From positions 47,267,391 through 47,331,390 of the forward strand of contig NC_061796.1 of the NCBI RefSeq assembly GCF_021462225.1: a DNA stretch of 64,000 bases, in the 5' to 3' direction. This document shows, one piece after another, positions 51,580 through 62,727 of this stretch (positions within the stretch are counted from its first letter, which is position 1; each line of letters begins with the position of its first letter). The notes under the pieces were generated by a model that was not told where the DNA came from, did not search any database, and saw only the letters and a program-made list of their open reading frames with translations. The translations under genes were made by a program, and so were the position numbers. This DNA comes from Girardinichthys multiradiatus. Taxonomy: Eukaryota > Chordata > Actinopteri > Cyprinodontiformes > Goodeidae.

Positions 51580-52121
51580 CACTACCGGTCAAATGTTTTA
51601 GACACACGTTCTCATTTAACGGTTTTCTTTATGTTTATGACTATTTCCATTGTACGTAGATTCTCACTGAAGGCATCAAACTGTTAATGAACACATATGG
51701 AATTATATAGCAAACTAAAACTTGTAAAGGAAATTTAAATATGTTTTATATTTTAGCTTCCTTAAAGTATCCGCTCTTTGCTGTGATGACTGAAATATGA
51801 ACCTTTGACCTTCTCTCAATGAACATCTGTGAAGTTCTTTTAAGACTCTTTGATAAACCATTTCAGGTGACCACCTCATGAAGCTCATGGAGAGAACGCC
51901 AAGAGAGCGAAGCAGTGATCAGAGCGAAGGGAGGCTTTTTGGAAGAATCTAAAATATAAAAAATGTTCAGAGTTATTTCACACTTTTTGTTTACTACATT
52001 TTTCCATGTGTTTTCATTCATCCTTTTGATGCCTTTGGTGAGAATCTACAATGTAAATAGTTATGAAAATAAAGAGTCCCACTGAATGAGAAAGTGTATC
52101 TAAAACTTCTGTTTTGTAGTG
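51580..52121. mobile_element. Tc1-type MITE (542 bp) with TA duplications
   Basis: Starts CACTACCGGTCAAATGTTTT after TA (51578-51579) and ends with the inverse, AAAACTTCTGTTTTGTAGTG, before TA (52122-52123). The two ends match over about 90 bases on opposite strands (shared ATTTACATTGTA and AGATTCTCAC words). The inside keeps only fragments of a transposase gene (GACCACCTCATGAAGCTCAT), so it is an internal-deletion derivative mobilised in trans. Confidence 0.85.
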
Positions 52122-52159
52122 TATTCCCACAAATTATATTCACTTTAATGGTGTGGATT

Positions 52160-52412
52160 ACCTCTTCCTGCAGGTTTGAGCTCAGCTCCTCATTATTTCG
52201 GACTGCAGAAGAAATTTGGATGAGATGAGGACCCTCGTTCTGTCCTACAACAGATTCAGTTCAGAGCAGATCATGAGGTTCTCCAACAGAAACATAGGAA
52301 CTGGTGTGTCCGTCAGAAGGAGCTGAAGCAGCTCTGCTCAAGCTGCAAACAGCAGAAGCAAACCTCAAAGTTCAAGCATAGATTAAAAAAATTAAACCTG
52401 AGGATCATTTAA
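52160..52412 (+). other. Possible terminal exon of an unrecognised gene, coiled-coil-like
   Basis: After an acceptor-like CTTCCTGCAG, one frame from about 52227 reads EDPRSVLQQIQFRADHEVLQ and continues with KHRNWCVRQKELKQLCSSC to TAA near 52410. It is rich in Q, K and E as in a coiled coil. An upstream in-frame stop means it needs a splice start inside. Could belong with the candidates at 50.99-51.4 kb; unproven. Confidence 0.2.
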
Positions 52413-52414
52413 AG

Positions 52415-52645
52415 TGCTGTAAAAAGTATTTACACCCCTAACAGATTTATGCTTTTTTGTCTCGCTTAGTGTTCCTGATCAAATTACTTTTTAGACAAAG
52501 GTAACCTGAGTAAAATAAAGAGCCAACCTGACCAAATGACCAACCTGGCTCTATGTAAAAAAGTAATTGCCCCCTAAACCTAATAGCTAGTTTTGTCTCC
52601 ATTGGCAGCATCAGCTGACATTAGGGGTTTGTGATAAGTGGTAAT
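52415..52645. mobile_element. Solo end of a Tc1-type element
   Basis: GTAAAAAGTATTTACACCCC, GGTAACCTGAGTAAAATAAA and AAAAAGTAATTGCCCCCTAA are the inverted-repeat words of a common fish Tc1 family. The complementary end of the same family lies at about 56040-56120, but the DNA between is not one intact element. Confidence 0.5.
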
Positions 52646-52649
52646 TTAC

Positions 52650-55120
52650 CAAATATTTAGTTTTTTAGACAGCTAGGTTTCCTCTGGTCCAATGTTTTTT
52701 AACCCTGGTCCCAAGACCCACTGTCTTTTAGGTATTCGATGATTTAAATGAATGTACTTCCCCCTCAGCAGCCATCTTGTGCTGCAGAAGCCGGTTAATG
52801 ACCCATTCATTTAGGTCAGGTGTGCAACACCTAAACCATGCAGGACAGTGGGTTCTGAGGACCAGGACTGAGCAACCATGGTCTAGCCTGTCAGTCCCTA
52901 ACAGGGCAGAGACACAGAGGACAAGCAACCACAAACACAGACTCACTCAGCTTTAATTTACACAGAAATACAGAATGACTTCAGCCTGAATGGAATTACC
53001 TGTAGCCTGTTGCAGGAACGTAGTTATATTATGATACCTTCTACCTTCAAAAGGATGCAGTACCAAAGAAAGAAAGGTCCTGTTTACTCGACGTTTTTTG
53101 GTGACACTGAGAACAAAACATCTCTATTGTGGGTAAACTCACAGGAAGAACATCTGAAGAGATCAACATATATTATTAAAGTAAAATCTACAATAAAATA
53201 CTTTTTCCTCCATCAGAATCATTCTGCTTCCTTTTCTCTAAAACCTGCAGTTGTCTCAGTGCTCTGGGTGCTGACTCTGCTTGACTCACCGGTGAAGCCG
53301 GCCCGATCCATGTGGGGAGTTTCTTTACTTGAAGCCAATATTCTGGTTGTTTCATAATCCAAAGCACAACTCCACAGTTCTTGGTGGGTGAGGAGATAGC
53401 CACCCCCTTTTTTCACAAATCACACCCACTGATCCTGCGGAGATGATGTTTGGATCTCCAACTACAAATTGAACAGCCACAAATTCATTTAACATACATT
53501 CATTAGGTCTGTTTTATCTTAAGAAAGCGGACCGTTTACTGTTGCAGCAATGATCAGTCGCCTTGCAGCTCCAGACGACGCGTCATCAACCATATGTGGT
53601 CGTGAATTTCTGCTCCACAGTGGCCTGGTTCCAAAGGTTCTGGCTGGTTCCAAAGGTTTTTTTGTGTCAGAAAGAAAAAACAACTGGAAGGTTGATTTTG
53701 ACTCACTTGTTTCATATATTGAACATTTTTTTATTTTCTGACTTTAAAGTCACATTTGCCCTGAAACCCATTTATCCCACCAGCAGAGGGAGACCTGGAG
53801 TTTTAACCAGACTAACTCCTACTTCCGATAATCAAATAATAGCAGTGGAGCACTATTCATACGCAATAAACAAAATAACAGGATTTTACAGAACGTACAA
53901 ACAGCTAAAACAATAAAGAGATTAATAAAAAGATCTCACGGTCCATGTTTCCTGTCCATCTGTCTCCAAAGTGACCAAACAACCAGATTTAAAGATGTTT
54001 ATGACACTTGTGGTCAAACTGCTCATAAGCATCCTAGATCATTAATGCACTCATCGTTAATCTCATAACTGACTCTAAATTAACCCCATCCCAACATGTC
54101 CAGAATCTGTTCCTGTCTGAAGGACAGAATGTTCAATGAGGCTGAGAAGAAAAAAACAAACATATTTGGTTCATAAATGGAATACAAATATTAATATTCA
54201 CCTTTCTTATTTGCATTTCACAAACTGTCTCTAATGTTCAGATAAATAGCATGTTAACTGAGGCTGGTTTACGTTTGGAGGTAATTATGTGTCCACATCA
54301 AATGCAGCGCTGGTTCTGGAAGCAGGTGGATGATTAATAATAGAAGGTTTACAAGGACAACACCAGAACATGATGATAAACCCAATAAGAATCCAACAAA
54401 AACTACTGAAGATCTGCAACTGGAGATAAATTAGTAAACATTTAAAGGATCATATTTTATCAGATGCTCCAACCAGATGTTTTGATTTGGCTTAAACTAA
54501 TTTTGTTTTGTATTAAAATTCTGATATGATGAAACGTTTCTGATATCTGTATGTTTGGAGGTATTTGGTACCTTACAGGTTAACTCTGCTTCCCTGAAAC
54601 TTCTGAGTCTTAAAGAAACGACATTATCATCATCATCATCATCATAGTCATCATCATCTTCAAATCAGGGTTGTCATCTTTTCTGGGCTGTTTTATATAT
54701 TTTGAATTCACTTTGAATTGTTGCAAAGTGACCTCAAAGTTTTTCAGAACCAGTTTTAAATGTAACATTTGCTGCTTTGAATTAAAAATCCTCTTCATGG
54801 ACATATAAGGACACTTCCTGATCATTATCTAACATCCGTGAGACCACAAAGGGGGCGGAGTCTCTTCCACCAGGAGGACCATTTCAGTGAAGAGAGGAGG
54901 AAGCAGTGATGTCTCACTCTAATCCGATTTCTGAAGACTTCAGACCTTTCATAAACTTGTTATTTAGGGATATTTAATGATTGATTTAAACTGTTTGTTT
55001 TCCAGGGAGGGATGACCACACAACATCCAACTGAAACAATGTTTTTATAATGAAACCACCGGATGTACGTTTAAATTCATTGTGGATTTTCTCTGATCCC
55101 CATGGGTTCAAAATTATGCA
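52650..55120. other. Intergenic, no gene recognised
   Basis: Frames such as plus 53010-53357 and 53563-53916 show no similarity or splice context. A short (CAT)n run lies at 54627-54655. Nothing else recognised. Confidence 0.35.
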
Positions 55121-55129
55121 TCCAGGCTG

Positions 55130-56240
55130 AAATTCCCCCCCCCTATCCCTAACCCTTTGTTCAAATGTCTGTCAGCAGTTTGCAGCTTGACCGAACTTTG
55201 TGTATCTATCATCAAGCCTTTGGCATAATCTGGTAGGATATTTGACCACTCTGCTTGGCAAAGTTGGTGAAGATCATTGAATGAGTTCCTCTGGTCTTTG
55301 GGCATAGTCCACAAACTTCAGATGGGTTGATGTCAGCCTGATTTACCCCTCCAACACCAGTTTGGATGTGTGCTTGGGTTCATTGTCTTGGCAGAGCACT
55401 CAGAGGGGCCCAGGTTTTAAAGAAGGAACTCATTGTAAAAATGTTTTCAATATTTTTTGTAACTTAATTTAATCAAAAATGTTTTTAACAAGTCAAAACT
55501 AAGCAGGAAACTGTATTGGAACAAAACGATTCATTTGACACATGCTGTCTCAGAAATCTTAAAAAGGAAATCTATCCCAACAAACCAACCCCCCAGAAAC
55601 AGAACATCATACTGAGAGTTCATGGTGGTGGTAGGGTGAAGGTCTGGGCTGCTTTGCTTCCTCATTACCTGGAGGACTTGCTGTAATTGATGAAATCATG
55701 AATTTTGCTCTCTACCAGAACATTCTGCAGGAGAATGTCCAGCCTGAGTACAGGACCTTAAGCCCTGTCACACTTTGGTTCTGGAGCAGGAAAGTGATCC
55801 TAAGTACAGTCTCAAGGCCACCTCCAAATGGCTGAAAAACAAAACAAAATTACATTTTGGAGTTACCTATCCAAAGTCTGGACTTCAGCCCAATTCAGAT
55901 ACTGAAGCATTACCTTAAGCATATTGTTCATACTCTAAAACCCTCCAGTGTGGCTAAAATAAAACCATTCTGCAAAGGAGAGTGGGTCATTTCTCAGATG
56001 AGAAAGACTTAATGCCAGTTACTCTAAATGTCAGCTGTGGCTGCTAAGGCTGCCACAGATAGTTATTAGTTTTAAGGGAGCAATTAGTTTTTGAAAAACA
56101 TATTTTTACTCAGGTTACCGCTGTCAGATATTAAAATGATTCATGTCCCTGACGCATTTAAAGCAAACTTTTAACTTGACCAACATGTTTGTTCTGACTA
56201 ATAAAGATATTTTGGAGTAGACCAGGTAGTGTCCCAACCT
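55130..56240 (+). mobile_element. Composite of decayed Tc1-like relics
   Basis: 55620-56000 has plus-strand transposase echoes: CATGGTGGTGGTAGGGTGAA (HGGG block), GTCTGGACTTCAGCCCAATT (SPDLxPI block) and AACCCTCCAGTGTGGCTAAA (C-terminal region). It is followed by an end repeat (GGGAGCAATTAGTTTTTGAA, TTTACTCAGGTTACC). 55130-55410 appears to be an antisense piece of a different Tc1-like family. All frames are broken. Confidence 0.45.
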
Positions 56241-56639
56241 GAATCTGACAGAGAATGAGATAAAGGTTAGGGTGATGGTAAGGAGACTTTCCAGCTCAAA
56301 GACTAATAAATACCATTGAAGACAAGAAAAAAGCTTGTCGGTAAATATGAGAAGAGTTGATTGCGGCAAAGCTAATAACAGCTTTTTTGTTATTTATGTG
56401 AAGGGTATACATAATGGGAAGTTTTATGAAAAAATAAAAGTGGAAAACAAAAACAGACCATTAACGTAAATCATTTAACTATATATAATCACTGAAACAC
56501 AAGTCATGAATTAGAAATTGTGAATAGACACAAACATTATTTCTTGACGATTTCTCGCCAGTCTGGACTATGTTCAAAATAATATCTTTTGTTTTCTAAT
56601 ATAGTTGCTTATTTATTTTAGGTTTAATAATCTATCTTA

Positions 56640-57060
56640 AATCCATATTTTAAAAAAACCTTTTTCTGCTGACTTTCTGCCAGAAAAACACCTTCAGAGA
56701 AACAATCCCCGCAGTGAGTCATTGCCTCTTGTAGACGATCTTTGCGCAGCCTCATCTCGGCCGCTCCGCGCAGCCTCCCTGCATCCCGAGCATCCCTGCG
56801 CAGTGAATCAGACGGACCGATCCACCGAGCCGGACTGAGCGGACACATGAAGGCTTCCACCCCCGGATCAGAGGCGTGTTTTCGGTGATTCCTCTCCGCC
56901 GGTTTCCCTCCTTTATGGATGTGAAGTAACAGCGGGTGGCAGCGAGTCGGTTCCCCCTCCATCTCTGCGCTCTTCTCGGCCACGATCCAAACCTGCTCTG
57001 AACCACAAAATGGCGGACATCATCGAGCTGGGATCCGCCTACGGTGAGAACCGGGCCAGA
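56640..57060 (+). promoter_or_regulatory. CpG-rich promoter and 5' UTR of syt11
   Basis: CpG density rises sharply across 56740-57060 directly upstream of the syt11 start. The start codon is embedded in AAAATGGCGGAC (57007-57018), a YY1-like context. A second CpG-rich patch at 57465-57560 lies in intron 1. The minus-strand frames across this region are composition effects. Confidence 0.5.
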
Positions 57061-60000
57061 GTCCGGTCCTTTTCTTCATTTAACAAGACTTTCTGTTTAA
57101 ATTGCTCTAAATGTATTTAATTCGCGTTTTCCCGGTTTTATTGTGAGCATAGCAGGTGTTGATGAGTGGAATGATCACCCAGTTAACGACGCCTCGTCGG
57201 CCCAGAATCTCTGCATTTTACTGAGACTTTAGTGATATTTTAAGGATTATTTGCAACGTTTCCCTGCTGTCAGCAGCAGTCTGCTCTCTTACTCTGTAAA
57301 TGTTCACCAGGAAACAGGGCCGGATCCTCCATAATCCGGGTTCAGGGGCAGATTTCTCGGTTCTGAAGCTCAGAAATAAAGATTATATGTTTATTCGTGA
57401 CGTGATTGTCTGTGAAAATCCGACTCACAGCTGGTAAAAATAGCCCCAACAGAGGCGATAAAAACAGGGCGCGTTCCCGCGCTCCCACGCGCAGTCTGCC
57501 TCCCCCTCGCGCGCTCCCACGCGTGCCAGTAACGGGTGGGTAGGGCTGACGTCATGTCTGCTCCCTGCGACAAACATGGGCACGGATGTGTCCTCAGAAA
57601 CCCAACTTTGTCCCGGCGTTGTTCCGTTGATATTTGGTCCCGGGATGCAGTGATTCAGAACCAGGCCCGGTTCTGCCCTGAGAAGATCCAGTGAAGCTGC
57701 TTCAGACTCTGCAGCTCTGCAGTTCAAGCCGCCTCACTGTAAAAAACAAAAGGCTTTTCCTCCTGCAGATTGTTGCAGTTTGGATCAAATTTAGCCTGAA
57801 TGTGGACCTGCTGAACAGTGGAGAAGAACCTGATTAATGAGCCTTTTTGTGGGATGGATCCGGTGCCGCCTCGTCTGTGACGCCATTAGGGACTCACCTC
57901 TAAGACGGGGTGATCCTTTGCGGTCCTGTTAACCTCAGAGATTAGAGATCATTAAATCTCTAAAAACAGCCGGGTTAAAAGCTAAGGAATTTGGGTTATT
58001 TGCTAACCCAATTTTGGGTCGTATGCGTGCCAATCCGGGCCTGGGTTGGGCTGTAGATTTGACTCGGTTTACTGGGTTAGATTTTCTATCCAGAAACGTG
58101 TTGATGAATGGAAACCCAACAGAACCCAGGTGATAATAGCTGCTCCACAAAGTTCAATGTGTTTGGTTCAGACTTCGATAGTTTAGCACAAGTCAGTGAA
58201 TAATTAATTAGAAAGGAAATGAGAAATAATGTATAGATAAAAAATGTGAAAGTGTGGAGTGGATTTGTAGTCAGCTCCTTTGTAGAGACACCTTTGGCTG
58301 CAGGTCTCTTCCAGCTTTGAACATCTACAGACTAAAACTTTGGCTTATTCCTCTTTTCTAAATGGATGGAGAACATCTGTGAACATCAGTTTTCAAGTTT
58401 CGCCACTGATTCTCAGCTGTTAGGTCTGGACTTTGACTAGGCCATTCTTACACATACATCTGCTTGTATATAAAGCATCCATTGTATTTCTGGTTGTATG
58501 TTCAGGGTGGTTGTCCTGCTGGAAGGTGAACCTCCAGTCTCAGGTCTTCTGCAGCCTCTAACAGGTTTTCTTCCAGGAAACATTCAGGTTTGATCATTTT
58601 TTACCGTAGCATCTTCTTCCACATGTTTGCTGTTTCTCCTACATGGTTAAAGGCAAACTGCAAGCAGGACTTCTTCTGGCTTTCTTCTTGGGCCTTGTGG
58701 CTGCTTCTCTGATTAATGCTCTCCTTATCCAGGCTGTCACTTTAGGTGGACGTCCATGTCTTGGTAAGTCTGCAGTTGGTCCATCCTCTTTCCATGTTCA
58801 GATGATGGGTTGAACAGAGCTCTGGGAGATGATCAAAACTTGGGATATTGTTGTAGAACCTGACCCTGTTTTAAACTGAACCAGAACCTCCTCCTGACCT
58901 GTCTGCTGGGTTCCTTGGTCTTCATGGTGCTGTTCTCTAGAAAACCTCCAGAAACAGAACATCTGCATTCATTTCCAGGTTGAATAACACACAGCTGGTC
59001 TCTGGTTACTCTGGTATGTGACCTCTGTAGGAAACTGGTTGCCCTCCATTTTATTTAGGGGTATCAGAGGAAAGGGGGCTGAGTGCAGATGGACGCCACA
59101 TTTTCCTTCTAATTCATAATTACCAGTTGGTCTGTCACATAAAATCAGGATAAAATACATTGAAGTTTGTAGTTGGAAGGAGACAAATGTGAAAAAGTTT
59201 ATGGGGTGTGAATAGTTTTGCATGGCACTGCAGCACGGTCTGCACCTTCCAACGTAAAGCTAAATGTTTTTAGCTCAGCTGTTTTAAGAAGATCCCGTTT
59301 AATGATGACTAGGAAATAACACCAGGTCAGTGATTGATTGGTGACTGTATGCAACCCAGAGAGCCAAAAACACTGAAGAACTGGATCATTTGATCCTGCT
59401 AAGTTCTCAGCACCTCTCTCTGTTCCCTCTAGTCCAACAGATGCCGGACTTCAGCCTAAAGTCCAGTTTGCTGCATGTCACAAATACACAGTTTGGTCCC
59501 AGTTTGAACTGAATGTATGAAAAATCCAACAGATGCAGAAACAGGATTTTAGCTCCAACAAGAAGGTGTTATTTGAAACCTTGGCAGAGAGCAGATGATC
59601 GGCTGAAGGATGATGCATCTCTCTGGACCCGTGTCATGTTTCAGATGCTCTTCATCTATTGGACGTTTTGTTTTGTGCTCCACTTGCCAATTTTCCCAAA
59701 ATATGATGAAAAGGTTCTGAAGTGTTGGAAGTTTTCAGATGGAGCCCTATGAACATCACAGAATTCATGTAAAAGTATATTTTTATGACAACTGAATTAT
59801 CACCTTTGTCATCGTTTGAGAAAAGGATTTTCATTTTGACATTTGGGAAAAGGATCCTGCAGTTCCGACTTTGAGGCAGCAGGCGACTAGATCAGGTGTT
59901 TGTGGATTTGTTTGGATCCGGTTCCAGTGGAGCAAGTCCATAAAACCACGATACCCAATCAACCAGAAATGATTTAACTTTATATGTTGTCGAGCTTTAA

Positions 60001-62727
60001 AATTCAGTTTATCGAGACTTGCAAGAAAAATCTGAAAAAGTGTTTTTAAGTCAAACATTTGAGAGAATCAGGATGTTTTTCTGACGCTGCAGCAGAGCAG
60101 AAACTAACCCAGCCCAGTGGACTCTTTAACACACACACACACAGCTGATGCATGTGTGTGTGTGTGTGTGTTGCTAAGCAGTGGGCTTAGCTGAGCTGCT
60201 TTCAGCACTTTCCAAAACATGACATCATCTGCTGGAGCCTGAATGAAAGCCGGAAACAGGAGGAAGGAGGCTTTTAAACTTTAATGGCTGCAGCGTTCCC
60301 TCATCCTCATCTGGGAACAGATTCATTGCAGCGAAGCAGCAAATTTCATTCTGATGCACCTTCAACCTGTTTTTACCACAAACTAATTACCAGTGAGGAT
60401 TCCAGTTATAATTTCTAGATTTAATGTCAGTGTTGTGCTGCTGAACGACATTCTGCCGTCAGACTGTTGCAGCACTCAGAGCAGAGCTACATCGCCGTGT
60501 CTCATGGGACCCATCAGGGCAACAATGCTCCTCTGTATAATACAAACAAAGGCCTCTTCTCCTCCTCCTCCATTACTCAAGCTCCTCCTCATCATCATCA
60601 TCTTCCTCAACCAGGGCTGAGTTCACTCTGTGTCTTTTTCTACAACTGACCTGTGTGGCTCTAGAAATCTGAAGAAGACTATATTCATATTTTCTTCCTG
60701 TGGAGTTGGAAACTTTTGGGAATGGATGGAATCGGATTTGATCATATTCCAGCTCTGGAACATTTCGTATTCACAGTATTCCCCTTCTCAATTTGAACGT
60801 TGCTGAGAAAATATTTTATTTTTGAAGCAGCTGCAGTTTGTTCACTCTTAACTTCGTCTGAACCTGACAGGAAAAGACTAAAATAATATTCCAGATCATC
60901 TAAAACAATATTCCAGATAATCTAAAACAATATTCCAGATAATCTAAAACAATATTCCAGATCATCTAAAACAATATTCCAGATAATCTAAAACAATATT
61001 CCAGATCATCTAAAACAATATTCCAGATAATCTAAAACAATATTCCAGATAATCTAAAACAATATTCCAGATAATCTAAAACAATATTCCAGATCATCTA
61101 AAACAATATTCCAGATCATCTAAAACAATATTCCAGATAATCTAAAACAATATTCCAGATCATCTAAAACAATATTCCAGATCATCTAAAACAATATTCC
61201 AGATAATCTAAAACAATATTCCAGATCATCTAAAACAATATTCCAGATAATCTAAAACAATATTCCAGATCATCTAAAACAATATTCCAGATCATCTAAA
61301 ACAATATTCCAGATCATCTAAAACAATATTCCAGATCATCTAAAACAATATTCCAGATCATCTAAAACAATATTCCAGATCATCTAAAACAATATTCCAG
61401 ATAATTAAAATAAATTTTTTTTCCAGATAATCTAAAACAATATTCCAGACAAACCAGAACATGAATCACCTCTAGTTCAGTCTTTGACTCCAGCAGCTAA
61501 ACTTTAGATTTAATCCTAAAAAGTATTATCTCAAGCTTAACTGGAGCATTTAATGATGAAGTGTTGCGATGATGTTGATGATGATGATGATGATGGTGGT
61601 GTTGATGATGATGATGATGGTGATGGTGATGATGATGATGATGGTGATGGTGATGATGATGATGATGATGATGGTGGTGATGATGATGATTGCTCATCAT
61701 CATCATAATCATCAACAACTGAAAGAATTAAAATAATTTGTTCTGTCTCTGTTTGTCTCTTCCTGTCCTCTCTGTCTCTGTCTCAGCCATGTCTCCGGTG
61801 CTAGCGGGGTTCCTTGGAGCTGGTGTTCTGGTTTTGGTTGTGGTGGTTCTGGTCCTGCTCTGGTCGTTCTGTCAGCGCCGGTACCTCCGGGTTACTGGAC
61901 GCTACAAGCTGCACGGCGACCGATACTGCGACGCAGAGGACCCCCCCTATAAATTCATCCACATGCTGAAGGGGATCAGCATTTACCCAGAATCCCTCAG
62001 CAGCAGCAAGAGGATCGTCCGAGGAATCCGGCGCGCTGAGCGATCGGAGCGTGACGGAGAGCGCAGCTGCCCCGCCGGCGGTGCCACAGGGAGGGGTATG
62101 GTCCTGGTGGATGCAGAGAACAACATCCTGGACATCCCTGGTCAGCTGCAGATGAGTCACCTGGTCCCTCCCTCCGGGACGGCCCCGGCCCACAGCCAGG
62201 CCAGGCTAGAACGGGCTTTACCTGTCCGTGCCGATTACTGCTGTCTAGACAGCAGCTCGGCCAGCAGTAGCCAGACCAGCAGCAAGACAGCATCCCCTTT
62301 CACCCCCGCCTCCTCGGAGCCAGAACCTGAACCCAACCTGGGCTCCCTCAGCCTCACCGTTGACTACAACTTCCCCAAGAAGGCCCTGGTGGTGACCATC
62401 GTCGGGGCCCGGGGCCTCCCTGCGATAGATGAACAGGCCGGGAGCTCAGACCCCTACGTGAAGATGACCATACTGCCCGAGAAGAAGCACCGCGTCAAGA
62501 CCCGCGTGCTGAGGAAGACCCTGGACCCGATCTTCGACGAGACCTTCACCTTCTACGGTGTTGCCTACAGCTCGCTGCCCGAGCTCACCCTGCACTTCCT
62601 GGTCCTCAGCTTCGACCGCTTCGCCCGAGATGATGTCATCGGAGAGGCGGTGGTACCTCTGAAAGGCGTGGACCCTAGCACGGGCCGGGTCCACTTGAGC
62701 CAGCAGATCACCAAAAGGAACATGCAG
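57010..62727 (+). CDS. syt11: Synaptotagmin-11, exons 1-2 (partial; C2B off the right edge)
   Basis: Synaptotagmin-11 is a vesicle-membrane protein of the Syt4/Syt11 class that regulates endocytosis and trafficking without calcium sensing. Exon 1 (57010-57043) encodes MADIIELGSAY plus one base; exon 2 (61787-62727) resumes A-MSPVLAGFLGAGV, as in human (…VSPVVAGLIGASV). It has a short luminal N terminus, a membrane segment at residues 16-38 and C40 as a likely palmitoylation site. The signature PPYKFIHMLKGISIYPE is at about 64-80, followed by a low-complexity linker and C2A at about 197-320 (LTVDYNFPKKALVVTI, SSDPYVKMTILP, RVLRKTLDPIFDETFTFYG). S286 in LSFDRF replaces the calcium-binding D of other synaptotagmins, the hallmark of Syt4/11. 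Exon 2 ends at ITKRNMQ with donor GTGAGG, phase 0; the frame past 62727 is intron. No C2B exon is seen before 64000. The linker between the membrane segment and the PPYKF block is longer than in human. Confidence 0.94.
58205..59235 (-). mobile_element. Decayed Tc1-type relic in syt11 intron 1
   Basis: Minus-oriented relative of the relic at 30010-31315: for example ACCGTAGCATCTTCTTCCAC (58603) is the exact complement of a stretch at about 30623-30642. The right end carries the Tc1 end words GAAGTTTGTAGTTGGAAGGA and GTGAATAGTTTTGCATGGCA. Frames are broken. Confidence 0.7.
60130..60172. repeat. CA and TG microsatellites facing each other
   Basis: A (CA)n run of about eight units is followed after a short AGCTGATGCA spacer by a (TG)n run of about nine units, making a large inverted repeat that could form a hairpin. 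In syt11 intron 1. Confidence 0.9.
60885..61449. repeat. 22-bp minisatellite, about 25 units, two unit types
   Basis: Unit AATATTCCAGATAATCTAAA plus AC. Units differ at one base (ATAAT versus ATCAT) and the two types alternate irregularly, becoming a pure run of the C type near the 3' end before a degenerate unit at about 61400-61425. In syt11 intron 1. Confidence 0.97.
61555..61712. repeat. (ATG)n trinucleotide repeat just before syt11 exon 2
   Basis: About 150 bases of GATGATG with GGTG interruptions, ending in a short complementary CATCATCAT run (61694-61706) that could pair with it. It lies 75 bases before the exon 2 acceptor. The minus-strand poly-histidine frame is an artefact of the repeat. 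Confidence 0.95.

Noticed and set aside
52160..56240. A single Tc1 element from the end repeat at 52.4 kb to the matching end at 56.1 kb
   Set aside because: The ends match one family, but the interior is far too long and mixed, with pieces of another family; separate relics are more likely.
56624..57727. Several minus-strand frames around the syt11 promoter
   Set aside because: They fall in CpG-rich DNA where stop codons are rare; no similarity or splice context.
61497..61718. Minus-strand poly-histidine reading frame
   Set aside because: Artefact of the (ATG)n repeat in syt11 intron 1.
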